Shown here one piece after another: positions 1-8,862 of a stretch of DNA of 23,909 nt. The DNA is taken from the IMG/VR virus record IMGVR_UViG_3300021961_000633, positions 1 to 23,909 of that record, one strand, 5' to 3'. Position numbers and translations under genes: made by a program. Every line of letters begins with the position of its first letter. Position 1 is the stretch's first letter. The notes beneath the pieces were generated by a model. It made no database searches, was not told where the DNA came from, and saw nothing but the letters and a program-made list of their open reading frames with translations. The stretch is from a virus.

Positions 1-353
1 TTGATAGCGCATCTATCACAGGAATTGCCACAGTCACAGCATTAGGTGGTTATGTAGTATCAGGTGTTGCAGATATAGATGCTTTTGCTATTGTTACAGT
101 AAGCCCTAACGCTATACTAGCAGGCTTTGCTTATGTAGAAGGTGTAGGAGCAGTAACCGCTCAAGGCACAATATTAGGCGAAGAGTGGGTAGATGTACCA
201 GTAGGTACAGAAACATGGACACCAGTATCAGCAGGATCAGAAACATGGACAGCAGTATCACCTTCTACAGATACATGGACAGAAATCACAGCAGGAACAG
301 AAACTTGGACTGATATTTCTCCAAGTACAGACATTTGGTTACGACAAGGATAA
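1..353 (+). CDS. C-terminal part of a phage tail protein with decapeptide repeats (5' partial)
   Basis: The open frame enters from the left edge (first full codon at 3) and stops with TAA at 351-353, giving 116 residues. The first ~60 residues are Ala/Val/Gly-rich and low in charge, as in beta-rich phage fibre domains. Residues ~61-110 are five imperfect 10-residue repeats with a Trp near the start of each unit (for example TWTPVSAGSE, TWTAVSPSTD, TWTDISPSTD). A tail-collar fibre gene begins 3 nt later, so a tail fibre or tail-tip protein is the natural reading. The true start and length lie outside the window and no named family is visible. Confidence 0.75.
   Translation, partial: DSASITGIATVTALGGYVVSGVADIDAFAIVTVSPNAILAGFAYVEGVGAVTAQGTILGEEWVDVPVGTETWTPVSAGSETWTAVSPSTDTWTEITAGTETWTDISPSTDIWLRQG
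183..345 (+). repeat. Coding tandem repeat, 30-bp period (decapeptide units)
   Basis: About five consecutive 30-bp units encode [ED]TWT-x-[VI]-[ST]-x-[GS]-[ST]-like decapeptides. Units vary at synonymous and non-synonymous sites, so this is a diverged protein repeat rather than a recent DNA duplication. It forms the C-terminal stalk of the tail protein. Confidence 0.7.
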
Positions 354-356
354 AAG

Positions 357-1073
357 ATGGCAAAGACAAAAATTAGTGAATATTCAGCAACCTCATCAGA
401 CAATACTGATATAAGTAATATTAATATTGCAGAAGGATGTTCACCTGCTAACTTAAACAATGCTATTAGAACGGTAATGGCACAGTTAAAAGACCAACAA
501 GCAGGAACTTCTGGTGACAGTTTTACAGTTGCTGGAACTTTAACATCTTCAGGAACATTAGCAGTTACAGGTGGTGTAACATTAGACGGTTCAGCAGGCA
601 CGTCTGGTCAAATATTAGTATCAGCAGGTTCAGGTAATACTCCTACATGGGGTAATGCTTTTGTAGCTGGTATGATTATATTATGGTCAGGCTCTTCAGC
701 CACTATCCCTACTGGATGGTTATTATGTGATGGTTCAAGTTCTACACCAGACTTAAGAAACCGTTTTGTAGTAGGTGCTACATCTACTTATGCTGTAGGC
801 GCAACTGGTGGTAGCGCAGATGCTATTGTCGTATCTCATACTCATACTGCAACAGTAACAGACGCAGGTCATAATCATACAGTTTTTGTTGGGAATCAAG
901 GCACTCAAAATATTGCAGGTGGTGGCGGTGCTGGTTCAACCATAGCTGGTGCAACACTTACAACCGCTTCAAATACTACAGGCATCACGGTAGCAAATAG
1001 TACAACAGGTTCTAGTGGCACTAATGCTAACTTACCTCCATACTATGCTCTTTGCTACATTATGAAGTCTTAA
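357..1073 (+). CDS. Tail fibre protein with phage tail-collar domain
   Basis: 238 aa, preceded by AAGGA at 345-349. The N-terminal part (residues ~23-47, with EGCSPANLNNAIRTVMAQLK) resembles N-terminal segments shared by fibres of many small aquatic podophages. Residues ~104-150 carry the tail-collar signature: AGMIILWSGS, IPTGWLLCDG, TPDLRNRFVVG. Then come the HTHT and HNHT histidine pairs (161-174), which in related fibres bind metal at the trimer axis. The C-terminus NANLPPYYALCYIMK is the usual end of collar-domain fibres. The role is receptor contact at the virion tail. Host specificity cannot be read from the sequence. Confidence 0.9.
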   Translation: MAKTKISEYSATSSDNTDISNINIAEGCSPANLNNAIRTVMAQLKDQQAGTSGDSFTVAGTLTSSGTLAVTGGVTLDGSAGTSGQILVSAGSGNTPTWGNAFVAGMIILWSGSSATIPTGWLLCDGSSSTPDLRNRFVVGATSTYAVGATGGSADAIVVSHTHTATVTDAGHNHTVFVGNQGTQNIAGGGGAGSTIAGATLTTASNTTGITVANSTTGSSGTNANLPPYYALCYIMKS

Positions 1074-1074
1074 T

Positions 1075-2685
1075 ATGCCAGTACAACGCATAGCTTTTAA
1101 AGACTGGTTGCCTGACCAACCATCTATATTAGACACAGTATCTGAAGCCAACAATGTTATTCCTTTAGCTGTAGGATATGGTCCATTTAAGTCAGCAGTA
1201 AATTATTCAGGTGTAGCTACAGAAAACCTTACTAACTGTTTTGCAGCTAAAGTAAATGCAGACGTATCTATATTTGCAGGTGGCTTTACCAAATTATTTA
1301 AAGTATCTGCTACAGACTTAACTATGGAAGATGTGTCTAAAGCTGGTGGATATACAGGTATTAATAGATGGCAATTTGTGCAGTTTGGTGACTATGCGTT
1401 AGCTTCTAATGGCTCTGAAAAAATACAATATTTTGATGTAAATTCATCTACAGACTTTGCAGATTTAGCAGCCGCAGCTCCAGTAGCTAAATACATTACA
1501 GTAGTTCGTGACTTTGTAGTAGGTGCTAATATAGGTGCTGGCTCAAATCCATCAAGAGTAAACTGGTCAGATATTAACGATCCTACAGATTGGACAGCTG
1601 GTGGTGCATCACAATCAGATTTCCAAGAACTTCCTGACGGTGGTGACATTACAGGTATTACAGGTGGCGAGTTTGGTATTGTATTTCTAGAAAAAGCCAT
1701 TGTGCGTATGTCATACATTGGCTCACCATTATTCTTTCAGTTTGACACCATCTCTCGTAACGTAGGATGTATAGAAGGTGGGTCTATTGCTCAATATGGT
1801 GGCATAACATACTTCTTATCAGATGATGGTTTCTACTCATGTAATGGTCAACAAGTTACAGGTATTGGTTCAGAAAAAGTAGACAGATACTTTTTTAGTA
1901 ACGCTAACATTGGCGATATTGATTCTATTTCAGCAGCAGTAGATCCAGAACGTAATTTAGTTATTTGGAATTACACAACAGTATCAGGTAATAGAGCTTT
2001 ACTTATCTATAACTTTGAAACACAAAAATGGTGTGAAGCAGATACAGATGTAGACTATTTATCTACACTAGCTACCACAGGTACAACTTTAGACGGTATA
2101 GATACAGCTTATAATGTAACAGCAGGTTCTTTTGTAATAGGTAAATCATACACAATTAGAAGTGTAGGTACAACAGACTATACTCTTATTGGTGCAGTAG
2201 CTAATACGGTAGGTGTATTATTTACAGCGACAGGTGTAGGTTCTGGTACAGGCGTTGCTATAGATATGGCAGCCTCTGCTGCAGCAACCAGAACTATAGA
2301 TACTCTTACTACAACACTAGACGATAGACTTTATGCTGGTGGTAAATTTTTATTTGGTGGTGTTCGTGATACTAAAATTATTACATTTACAGGAGTTCCA
2401 GCTACAGCAACTATTACTACAAACGATTTAGAGTACGGTTATAACTCTGTGCTTACTCTTATTAGACCTTCTGTAGATAGTGGCTCTGCAAGCGTTTCTG
2501 TGGCTTCTAGACGTATGTTAGATGATACCATTACATATTCAACACCTATATCAGCAAGTTCAGAAAACAGATGTCCTGTAAGAAGTGCTGGTCGTTATCA
2601 TAGAGTAAGTATAACACCTACAGGAGCTAACTGGTTTTCAGCTATTGGACTAGACTTGGATTACACAGAGCAAGGAACTAGATAA
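1075..2685 (+). CDS. Virion structural protein, P22 gp10-like (tail/DNA stabilisation)
   Basis: 536 aa. Repeated blade-like motifs rich in W, G and D (WSDINDPTDWTAGG, DFQELPDGGDITGI, FFQFDTISRNVG, GGITYFLSDDGFYSCNG) resemble the beta-propeller phage stabilisation proteins (P22 gp10 type), which close the tail channel after DNA packaging. Residues ~345-398 form a separable insert with GKSYTIRSVGTTDYTLIGA and NTVGVLFTATGVGSGTG, a small beta module common in aquatic phage structural proteins. It lies between the fibre gene and a small structural gene and ends in a TAATG overlap with the latter. The virion role is secure; equating it with gp10 is by motif memory only. Confidence 0.65.
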   Translation: MPVQRIAFKDWLPDQPSILDTVSEANNVIPLAVGYGPFKSAVNYSGVATENLTNCFAAKVNADVSIFAGGFTKLFKVSATDLTMEDVSKAGGYTGINRWQFVQFGDYALASNGSEKIQYFDVNSSTDFADLAAAAPVAKYITVVRDFVVGANIGAGSNPSRVNWSDINDPTDWTAGGASQSDFQELPDGGDITGITGGEFGIVFLEKAIVRMSYIGSPLFFQFDTISRNVGCIEGGSIAQYGGITYFLSDDGFYSCNGQQVTGIGSEKVDRYFFSNANIGDIDSISAAVDPERNLVIWNYTTVSGNRALLIYNFETQKWCEADTDVDYLSTLATTGTTLDGIDTAYNVTAGSFVIGKSYTIRSVGTTDYTLIGAVANTVGVLFTATGVGSGTGVAIDMAASAAATRTIDTLTTTLDDRLYAGGKFLFGGVRDTKIITFTGVPATATITTNDLEYGYNSVLTLIRPSVDSGSASVSVASRRMLDDTITYSTPISASSENRCPVRSAGRYHRVSITPTGANWFSAIGLDLDYTEQGTR

Positions 2686-3002
2686 TGGCTCGTAGTGATA
2701 TGTACCGTAAACTTGCTTGGACAGGTGGTGATCCAAGACAGGTTGCAGAAATTGTAAATAACCTTGTAGAAGGTAAGTCTAATAATACAGGTGAGTTTTC
2801 CACAGCAACAAGCACAACAACTACTACACTTAATAATGAACGTATAGGGTTTAACTCTGTTATCTTATTTATGCCACTAGATCTAAACTCTGCAGCAGAA
2901 CTTAAAGACATTTACTTTGATACATTTACACAAGGTTCTTGCACAGTCCATCATGGTAGTCATGGCGTTTCAAGGAATTATCGTTATATAATAGTAGGAT
3001 GA
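2685..3002 (+). CDS. Small virion-associated protein, unknown function
   Basis: 105 aa, starting inside the TAATG junction with the gp10-like gene. It has an N-terminal basic/aromatic patch (ARSDMYRKLAW), a helix, a Ser/Thr-rich stretch (STATSTTTTTL) and a C-terminal beta-like part ending RNYRYIIVG. Its position among tail genes and the tight coupling point to a structural role. No family is recognised. It overlaps the next gene by 4 nt (ATGA). Confidence 0.65.
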   Translation: MARSDMYRKLAWTGGDPRQVAEIVNNLVEGKSNNTGEFSTATSTTTTTLNNERIGFNSVILFMPLDLNSAAELKDIYFDTFTQGSCTVHHGSHGVSRNYRYIIVG

Positions 3003-3397
3003 TATTACATTACATACCTAAAGATAATTTACGTTCACATTGGGATTACATTAGACACGGATTAGAAATAGTCAGGTCTAAAGGTCATACCGAGTATATA
3101 CCAGAAGACGTGTATTGTGATTGCTATGAGCAACGTTCTATGTTGTTTATGGGAATAATAGACAATAAACCAGTAGGATTCGTAGTACTTCAACCAATCG
3201 GAAACAGGCTTCATGTATGGGCTGCTTGGTCATTAATTAATGATGAGGCACTCTTTATGCAAGCATTTCAAGAGATTCAACAAATAGCAAAACAAGGCGG
3301 CAAGACTAAAGTTACATTCAACTCCGAAAGGCGTGGATGGGAACGTAAAGCAAGACAGATGGGTTTTAAACCTCAAACATGGGAATATACACTTTAA
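2999..3397 (+). CDS. GNAT-fold protein in the virion operon
   Basis: 132 aa. The layout is that of an acetyltransferase fold: N-terminal helix, central beta pair with RSMLFMGIIDNKPVGFVVLQ, a helical region, and a C-terminal GWERKARQMGFKPQTWEYTL typical of GNAT ends. Genes of this type sit beside internal virion proteins in many T7-like and pelagic podophages (T7 gp13 region). It may be an assembly or virion protein that reuses the fold rather than an active enzyme, because no clear Q/RxxGxG/A acetyl-CoA loop is visible. It starts within the upstream stop (ATGA). Confidence 0.6.
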   Translation: MILHYIPKDNLRSHWDYIRHGLEIVRSKGHTEYIPEDVYCDCYEQRSMLFMGIIDNKPVGFVVLQPIGNRLHVWAAWSLINDEALFMQAFQEIQQIAKQGGKTKVTFNSERRGWERKARQMGFKPQTWEYTL

Positions 3398-3407
3398 GGA
3401 ACTAGAT

Positions 3408-4520
3408 ATGTTTAAGTTACACAATTGGGTACAAGAATTAGTACAGTCATTTACATTTTATGGTGGTGGTGGTTCAGGCGGTGGTGGCACATCTGAAACC
3501 AAAAGCGAACTAGATCCTACTGTAAGACCATTCGTAGAATATGGTTTGGGTGAAGCTAAAAACTTATATCAAACTACTACGCCTGAATACTTTAAAGGTC
3601 AAACATATGTTAGCCCATCTGCTCAAACAGAATCTGCATTGGCACAAGCTGAAGCACAAGCAAGAGCAGGAAGCCCACTTACAGGTGCAGCACTTAATCA
3701 ACAATTAGGTACTGTACAAGGTCAATATTTAGGTGCTAACCCATATTTCCAAGCTGCTATGCAACCAGCTGTTCAAACAGCTACACAAGCTTATAACGAT
3801 GCTATTAAGCAAGCACAAGGTTCAGCGTCTATGGCTGGTCGTTATGGATCTAATGTATCTGCTGACCTTCAAAATAGAGCTGCTAATACTTTGGCTACAA
3901 CTTTGACTGGCAAAGCGGGTGAACTTGCTTATCAAAACTATGCTACAGAACGTGGTAGACAAGAAGCTGCTGCATTACAAGCTCCTCAATTAGCTCAATC
4001 TAGATTCCAAGATATTAACCAACTTATGAATGTTGGTCAAGCTAGAGAACAATATTCACAACAAGCTCTTGAAGATGAAATTGCTAGATTTGAATTTGAA
4101 CAAAACAAACCATACACTAAACTACAAGCTTATTTGGGTGCTGCATACGGTGCTCCAATGGGTCAAGTTACAAAAACAACTCAATCAGGTGGTGGCAAGA
4201 TTGTATGTACAGCTATGAATGCTGAATATGGCTTTGGTAGCTTCCGTAATTCTATCTGGTTAGCTCAATCTAAAGATTTAGACCCAGCATACGAAAAAGG
4301 ATACCATAAACTATTCTTACCATTAGTAACCTATGCTTATAAAGCAGGTGAAAAAAATGCCCTACAACGCATTTTAAGGGGTGTTTTAGAGCATATCGCA
4401 AGACATAGGACTGCTGATATATGGAAACAAAAACGTGGTAAAAACAGAGATAATATTGGTATGGTTTACAGATTTATTCTTGAACCTATTTGTTATATAG
4501 TAGGAAAGGTAGGCAAATAA
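3408..4520 (+). CDS. Probable internal/injection virion protein
   Basis: 370 aa from the ATG at 3408, preceded by AAGGAAC (3396-3402). The open frame extends upstream to 3333, but that part overlaps the GNAT gene without an SD. After an amphipathic N-terminus there is a Gly-rich linker (GGGGSGGGG), then a long Ala/Gln-rich helical region (~residues 55-245) with heptad-like spacing. A distinct basic C-terminal domain follows with one clustered Cys-Thr-Ala motif (KIVCTAMNAEYGFGSF) and a hydrophobic end (YRFILEPICYIVG). Composition and neighbourhood fit an ejected internal virion or tail-tip protein. The stop shares a TAATG with the next gene. Confidence 0.6.
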   Translation: MFKLHNWVQELVQSFTFYGGGGSGGGGTSETKSELDPTVRPFVEYGLGEAKNLYQTTTPEYFKGQTYVSPSAQTESALAQAEAQARAGSPLTGAALNQQLGTVQGQYLGANPYFQAAMQPAVQTATQAYNDAIKQAQGSASMAGRYGSNVSADLQNRAANTLATTLTGKAGELAYQNYATERGRQEAAALQAPQLAQSRFQDINQLMNVGQAREQYSQQALEDEIARFEFEQNKPYTKLQAYLGAAYGAPMGQVTKTTQSGGGKIVCTAMNAEYGFGSFRNSIWLAQSKDLDPAYEKGYHKLFLPLVTYAYKAGEKNALQRILRGVLEHIARHRTADIWKQKRGKNRDNIGMVYRFILEPICYIVGKVGK

Positions 4521-5308
4521 TGTTTAAATATTTTAACCCTATATGGCTTATTAAGAACTTCTTACAACCTTCTCTTGGTCCAGAAATTTTAGTTCCAGCA
4601 GCTATCGGAGCTGTAGGTTCTGGTGTAATGGGTGGAAACCCTATTAAAGGTGCATTGCTAGGTGGTGCTACTGGTGGTATTTTAGGTGGTGCAGGTGGTG
4701 CAGGTAGTAATTTATTTTCAGGATTTAAAAGTGCATTACCTACAGGATTACAAGGCACATCAGCAGCAGTTGCTCCTAGTTTAGGCTCTGGTGGTTATGC
4801 TGCATTTGCTCCTGCTGCAACTCAAACCGTAGCTTCTAATGTAGCTAATCCTATATTAAGTAACGCATCTAATATGGGTAATATTGGTATGGCAAATACA
4901 TTTAATACTGGGGCTTCTAATATTTCAAACGTTGCTATGGCTACTCCAGAATATGTTAATCCAGCATTAATTACAAATCCATCACAATTACCTCCTCCAG
5001 CGCCACAAACTTATACTGATGGAGTTGCTGATGTTATTAGACCTAGATTTGATGAACCAATTAGAGTAACTGAACAAGCAACAAAAACAGGTGGATATGA
5101 AACTCCATTTTATGAAAAAACATTTAATAGTATTTTAAATTACGCACAAAAAAATCCATTAGATATTGCTGGTGTAGGTTTAGTTGCTTCTGGTAAAATT
5201 GGACCAAAAGCACCACCATTACAGCCAAGAGATGCAAATATTATTAAAGGCACAACTCCACAATTGGGTCAACTTTTACAAGTTAGAAGACCAACAAGAT
5301 TTTCATAA
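4520..5308 (+). CDS. Glycine-zipper virion protein, unknown function
   Basis: 262 aa from the ATG at 4520 (TAATG junction). The N-terminus is hydrophobic and basic. Residues ~30-65 are a glycine-zipper stretch (AAIGAVGSGVMGGNPIKGAL, GGATGGILGGAGGAGS), a pattern found in membrane-penetrating phage ejection proteins. The middle is Asn/Ala-rich and low in charge. A Pro-rich hinge (QLPPPAPQTY) precedes the C-terminus, which ends in RRPTRFS. Likely part of the injected core or channel. No named family can be assigned. Confidence 0.6.
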   Translation: MFKYFNPIWLIKNFLQPSLGPEILVPAAIGAVGSGVMGGNPIKGALLGGATGGILGGAGGAGSNLFSGFKSALPTGLQGTSAAVAPSLGSGGYAAFAPAATQTVASNVANPILSNASNMGNIGMANTFNTGASNISNVAMATPEYVNPALITNPSQLPPPAPQTYTDGVADVIRPRFDEPIRVTEQATKTGGYETPFYEKTFNSILNYAQKNPLDIAGVGLVASGKIGPKAPPLQPRDANIIKGTTPQLGQLLQVRRPTRFS

Positions 5309-5317
5309 GGATAAAAA

Positions 5318-6967
5318 ATGGCAAACGGATTATTAGATTATATTCAAAATTTTGATGTTAATAAAACATTAGGCGTTCAATATGGATTGCCTAAAGGCAT
5401 GCTATCTCCTGACATTGAAAGTCAAATGGGTGTAAGTGGTGCACTTACTGGAGTAGGAAATGTTATAGAGGGCATACAACAAGGTGCTAGTGTTCCAGAA
5501 AATATATTTAGATTTTTGTCTGGTCAAAGAACAGGTCGCCAAAATATTGCTAATACAGCTGTTCAAAACTACATGAATCAATTAAATGTTGCTAAATTAC
5601 AAGGCGATATTGCACAAGATCCTTTTAAACTTGCTAAATTAAAATTTGAAGTAGAAAAAGCACCTTATGAACTTGGCAACTTACAAAATCAATATTTTCA
5701 AAGTTCGTTTAAAACGCAAGGTATTAAAAGTGAACTTAAAAAATTAGAAGACGCTGGAAAATTTGACGAATTAAATACATTAGCTGCAAATCCTGATGAG
5801 TATTTTAAGCGATTACTTTCTACAGATATTAATAAAAAAGAGTACACCCAGCCAGAATTAAGTGCTGCAAGAATATTAAACCTTGATCCAAGAAACAGAT
5901 CAAATTGGAATGAACAAGATGAATTAAATTATAATGCAATTATATCTGCTCCAAGTCAAGCTGAAGCATTTAGAATTAATGCAGAATCACTTGCTAGACA
6001 TAAAGCAGACCCTAATCGTGTTCCTTACATTCCTGTTCCATCTAGAAATGATGTTATTGCACAAATTAGAAAAGAAACCAAAGGAACATCTATTGCACAA
6101 ACAAATGGTCAAGTAAATGTTACTCAACCTAATTACAATCCTTCCGAATTATCTAATTTACCAGTAGGTCAATTTGCTCCTACACCAAAATATAAAGAAG
6201 GTGGCGTTAAAGGTGCAGACGGAAAAATATATTCTACAGAAGAATTTAATAAATTAGGCACAGAAAAACAAAATTTATTATTAAGAGATGTAACTCGTGA
6301 AGAATATGTTAAAGAAGATAAAACATTGTATGAAAACATAAGGCAAGATAAAGCAAGTGCACAATATGCTAATTATAATGCTGATAGAACATCAAAATAC
6401 ATAGAAAAAATATTAGATAATCCTGAAAAATTTACAAAATTATTTAGTACTTTTGGTGGTAGATTACCTATTACAATTAATAAAGCAACAGGTAACTTTG
6501 TTGCAACAGAATCAGCTGCACAAGATATTGTTAATTTATTAAACACAATTAAAGGTCAACAATTTACAAATGAAATTCAGCTTATGAGAGCAAATAACAA
6601 AACTGGTGGTGCTGTAGGTAACGTATCTGATAGAGAAGTAAGTATGTTTCAAGATATGGCTGCTAATTTAAATTACAGTGGTTCTGCCGAGCAATTATGG
6701 AGCGAATTAAATTCTCTATATAATCAAGGTCATAAAATGAATAATATCTATTTAAATAACTTTAAAGATTATTATGGTGAATCAGAATTTAATAGATATA
6801 AAATAAATAATTTAAAATTAAATCAAAAACAATTTAGTCCATTATTAAATGAAGCTTTAACTTTACAAAAACAAACTAAATTAAAAAATAGAGTAGAAAA
6901 TATTAGCCCTATTCAAGGGCTTTCTCCAGAAGGTCAATCAGCATACGATTTATATAAACCTAAATAA
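5318..6967 (+). CDS. Large internal virion protein, unknown function
   Basis: 549 aa, preceded by AAGGATAAAAATG, the same SD context as the collar fibre. It is mostly alpha-helical, with long charged helices at residues ~90-160 and ~330-420. The segment NNKTGGAVGNVSDREVSMFQ (~residues 425-445) is a recurring motif in large internal proteins of aquatic podophages. No catalytic motif is seen. It sits between two glycine-zipper proteins, so an ejected core protein is likely. Confidence 0.6.
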   Translation: MANGLLDYIQNFDVNKTLGVQYGLPKGMLSPDIESQMGVSGALTGVGNVIEGIQQGASVPENIFRFLSGQRTGRQNIANTAVQNYMNQLNVAKLQGDIAQDPFKLAKLKFEVEKAPYELGNLQNQYFQSSFKTQGIKSELKKLEDAGKFDELNTLAANPDEYFKRLLSTDINKKEYTQPELSAARILNLDPRNRSNWNEQDELNYNAIISAPSQAEAFRINAESLARHKADPNRVPYIPVPSRNDVIAQIRKETKGTSIAQTNGQVNVTQPNYNPSELSNLPVGQFAPTPKYKEGGVKGADGKIYSTEEFNKLGTEKQNLLLRDVTREEYVKEDKTLYENIRQDKASAQYANYNADRTSKYIEKILDNPEKFTKLFSTFGGRLPITINKATGNFVATESAAQDIVNLLNTIKGQQFTNEIQLMRANNKTGGAVGNVSDREVSMFQDMAANLNYSGSAEQLWSELNSLYNQGHKMNNIYLNNFKDYYGESEFNRYKINNLKLNQKQFSPLLNEALTLQKQTKLKNRVENISPIQGLSPEGQSAYDLYKPK

Positions 6968-6977
6968 GAAGAAATAA

Positions 6978-8639
6978 ATGACACCTACCTTACAAGAATT
7001 AGAAGCTGCATTAATAAATGCAAATAATGCTGGAGATGCAACTGCAGCAACAGCAATAGCTAATGACATGAGTAAGATAATGCAACCTGCTCAACAAGTT
7101 CAATCAGAATATAAAGGCATGCCTGCTATAACTGTTGCTGAAAGAGCACTAGGAAATATTGGGTCAGATGTAGGGCAACTTGCTAAACAAACTTATGAAG
7201 CTATTACTAGTCCAGCACAAACAGCAACAGGAGTGTTAGATTTAGCTTCTGCTGGAATGTCTAAAGTATTAGATGTAACTGGATTAGGAAAATATGCTGA
7301 TCCACAAAAAATGGAAAAATATAGACAAATTCGTCAAGTTATTGGACAAGATGTTCAAAGCTTATTAACAGAAGAAGGATTAAAACAACGTATAGCTGAA
7401 AAACCAATTACTTCTTTACTTGATGTTAGTATGGTAGGTCAAGCAGCTACTGCACCATTAAAAGCAACTAGATATGGCGGAGCGTTAAATAAAGGTTTTC
7501 AAACTATTGACCCAACACAAATTATTACTAAACCTGCTGGTGCTGCATTTGAAAAAATATCAGATATTGCACAAACAAAAGCATCACAATATGCACCAAC
7601 ATTAGAAAAAGTAAAATCATATACAGAATCTGGATTTGTAATTCCTCCTAGTGAAGTTAAAGGATCTGGAGCAATTAAAAAAGGATTGGAATACTTGTTA
7701 GGTGAAAAAACACCTGTTAAAGCAACAATAAAAAATCAAGAAGTTGTAAATGCTAAAATTAGATCATTTTTAGATGTGCCAGAAAATACTCCTCTTAATA
7801 ACGCAATGCAAATTATTAAAGATAGAACTAAACCAATATATGATGAAGTAGCAAAAATTAAACCTATTCTTGTATCTAAATCAAAAACAATTCCACAAAC
7901 TAGAACTGGTGCAATGGGTGAAGTTATTGATATACCATCTAAAAAAGTTGCAGCACAAAAAACTAGAAGCGGACAACAAATATTAAATGATATAGAAAAA
8001 CAAAGAGCAACAACGTCTAAATCATATAGAGATGCTAATAATAAAGCAAATAGTGAAAACAAATCTCCTGATTATAAAAAAGCCGAACAGTCTTTAGCTA
8101 AACAACAAAAATTAGAATCTGAATTAGAAGATTTAGCTGCTTTGTCTGGCAACAAAGAATTAGCTGCTAAATTAAAAGAAGCACGAACAGATAGAGCTAA
8201 AGGACATTCAATAGAAAATGCTATTGATAAAGGCGATTTAAATGCTAATTTATTTGCCAAGCAAAACAAAAAAAGATATGTAACAGGTGAAGGTAAAGAA
8301 ATTATAGACTTTGCTACTGATTATCCTAACCTTGTTAAAAAACAACCAAAGCCATCTATTTTGGCACAAGTGCAAAGTTTAATTCAACCTTTAATAGTTG
8401 GTGGTGGTGCAGGGCTTTTAGGAGGTCCAATGGGAGCAGCAGCATTTCTTGGAGCAAGACAAATAACACCGCCTTTGTTATTAAGTAAACAATTACAATC
8501 AGGATTAGGTACATCTAATTTTATGCCTACAGGTTCTGGATTGTTAAAAGCATTAGCAAATCAACCAGCTGTTACAGGAGCTACATATATTCCTAGCTTA
8601 TTACAATCTGCTGACATTGATCTTGCAAGAGAATATTAA
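6978..8639 (+). CDS. Large internal virion/DNA-injection protein
   Basis: 553 aa with a nearby AGAAGAAAT SD. The N-terminal helix (LQELEAALINANNAGDATAA) is the LE-AL--A--AGD--AA repeat seen at the N-terminus of many phage internal virion proteins. The middle (~residues 250-430) is strongly basic and acidic with long coiled-coil-like helices. A glycine-rich hydrophobic segment near residues 470-490 (IVGGGAGLLGGPMGAAAFLG) could insert into a membrane. The stop is shared with the start of a 20-aa microprotein (TAATG). Confidence 0.6.
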   Translation: MTPTLQELEAALINANNAGDATAATAIANDMSKIMQPAQQVQSEYKGMPAITVAERALGNIGSDVGQLAKQTYEAITSPAQTATGVLDLASAGMSKVLDVTGLGKYADPQKMEKYRQIRQVIGQDVQSLLTEEGLKQRIAEKPITSLLDVSMVGQAATAPLKATRYGGALNKGFQTIDPTQIITKPAGAAFEKISDIAQTKASQYAPTLEKVKSYTESGFVIPPSEVKGSGAIKKGLEYLLGEKTPVKATIKNQEVVNAKIRSFLDVPENTPLNNAMQIIKDRTKPIYDEVAKIKPILVSKSKTIPQTRTGAMGEVIDIPSKKVAAQKTRSGQQILNDIEKQRATTSKSYRDANNKANSENKSPDYKKAEQSLAKQQKLESELEDLAALSGNKELAAKLKEARTDRAKGHSIENAIDKGDLNANLFAKQNKKRYVTGEGKEIIDFATDYPNLVKKQPKPSILAQVQSLIQPLIVGGGAGLLGGPMGAAAFLGARQITPPLLLSKQLQSGLGTSNFMPTGSGLLKALANQPAVTGATYIPSLLQSADIDLAREY

Positions 8640-8701
8640 TGATTGAATGGCACGATTTATACCTACCCCCTATAAACTTATATAACGCTCCGAAAGGATA
8701 A
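8639..8701 (+). CDS. 20-aa conserved-looking microprotein
   Basis: ATG at 8639-8641 lies in the TAATG junction of the upstream virion gene and the frame ends with TAA at 8699-8701. The peptide is aromatic and proline-rich (WHDLYLPPINLYNAP core). Very short W-x-DL-x-PPINL-x-x-P peptides recur at this place, after the internal virion genes and before the lysis genes, in other podophages as I recall. The 3' end also supplies the AAAGGATAAG SD of the next gene. Function unknown. Confidence 0.55.
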   Translation: MIEWHDLYLPPINLYNAPKG

Positions 8702-8702
8702 G

Positions 8703-8861
8703 ATGGTGAAGTCAGACGTAGAATCAAGATTAAGTACACACGAAGAAGTATGTGCATTACGTTACGAACAAATAAATGCAAGACTAAAACGATTAGAACA
8801 AATTCTTTTAGGTACAGCAGGTTTTGTGATTGTATTTCTATTAACTAATAAATTTATGTAA
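8703..8861 (+). CDS. XhlA-like small membrane protein, putative lysis accessory
   Basis: 52 aa, SD AAAGGA just upstream. An N-terminal amphipathic coiled coil (EEVCALRYEQINARLKRLEQ) is followed by one membrane segment (residues ~35-48, GTAGFVIVFLL) and a very short basic tail. This soluble-helix-then-tail-anchor layout matches haemolysin XhlA-type phage proteins, which accompany holins. It opens the lysis/envelope block. Its role is inferred from topology and position. Confidence 0.6.
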   Translation: MVKSDVESRLSTHEEVCALRYEQINARLKRLEQILLGTAGFVIVFLLTNKFM

Positions 8862-8862
8862 C

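Noticed and set aside
183-345. 30-bp repeat as a CRISPR array
   Set aside because: Units are adjacent with no spacers and encode decapeptides in frame.
161-601. 146-aa minus-strand ORF
   Set aside because: Antisense to the tail repeat protein and collar fibre; its Val/Pro pattern mirrors the repeats and it has no SD.
1392-1718. 108-aa minus-strand ORF
   Set aside because: Lies wholly inside the gp10-like gene on the other strand, low-complexity reading of its codons.
7736-8269. Two minus-strand ORFs inside the large internal virion gene
   Set aside because: Hydrophobic shadows of Lys/Ala/Glu-rich coding; no SD or coupling.
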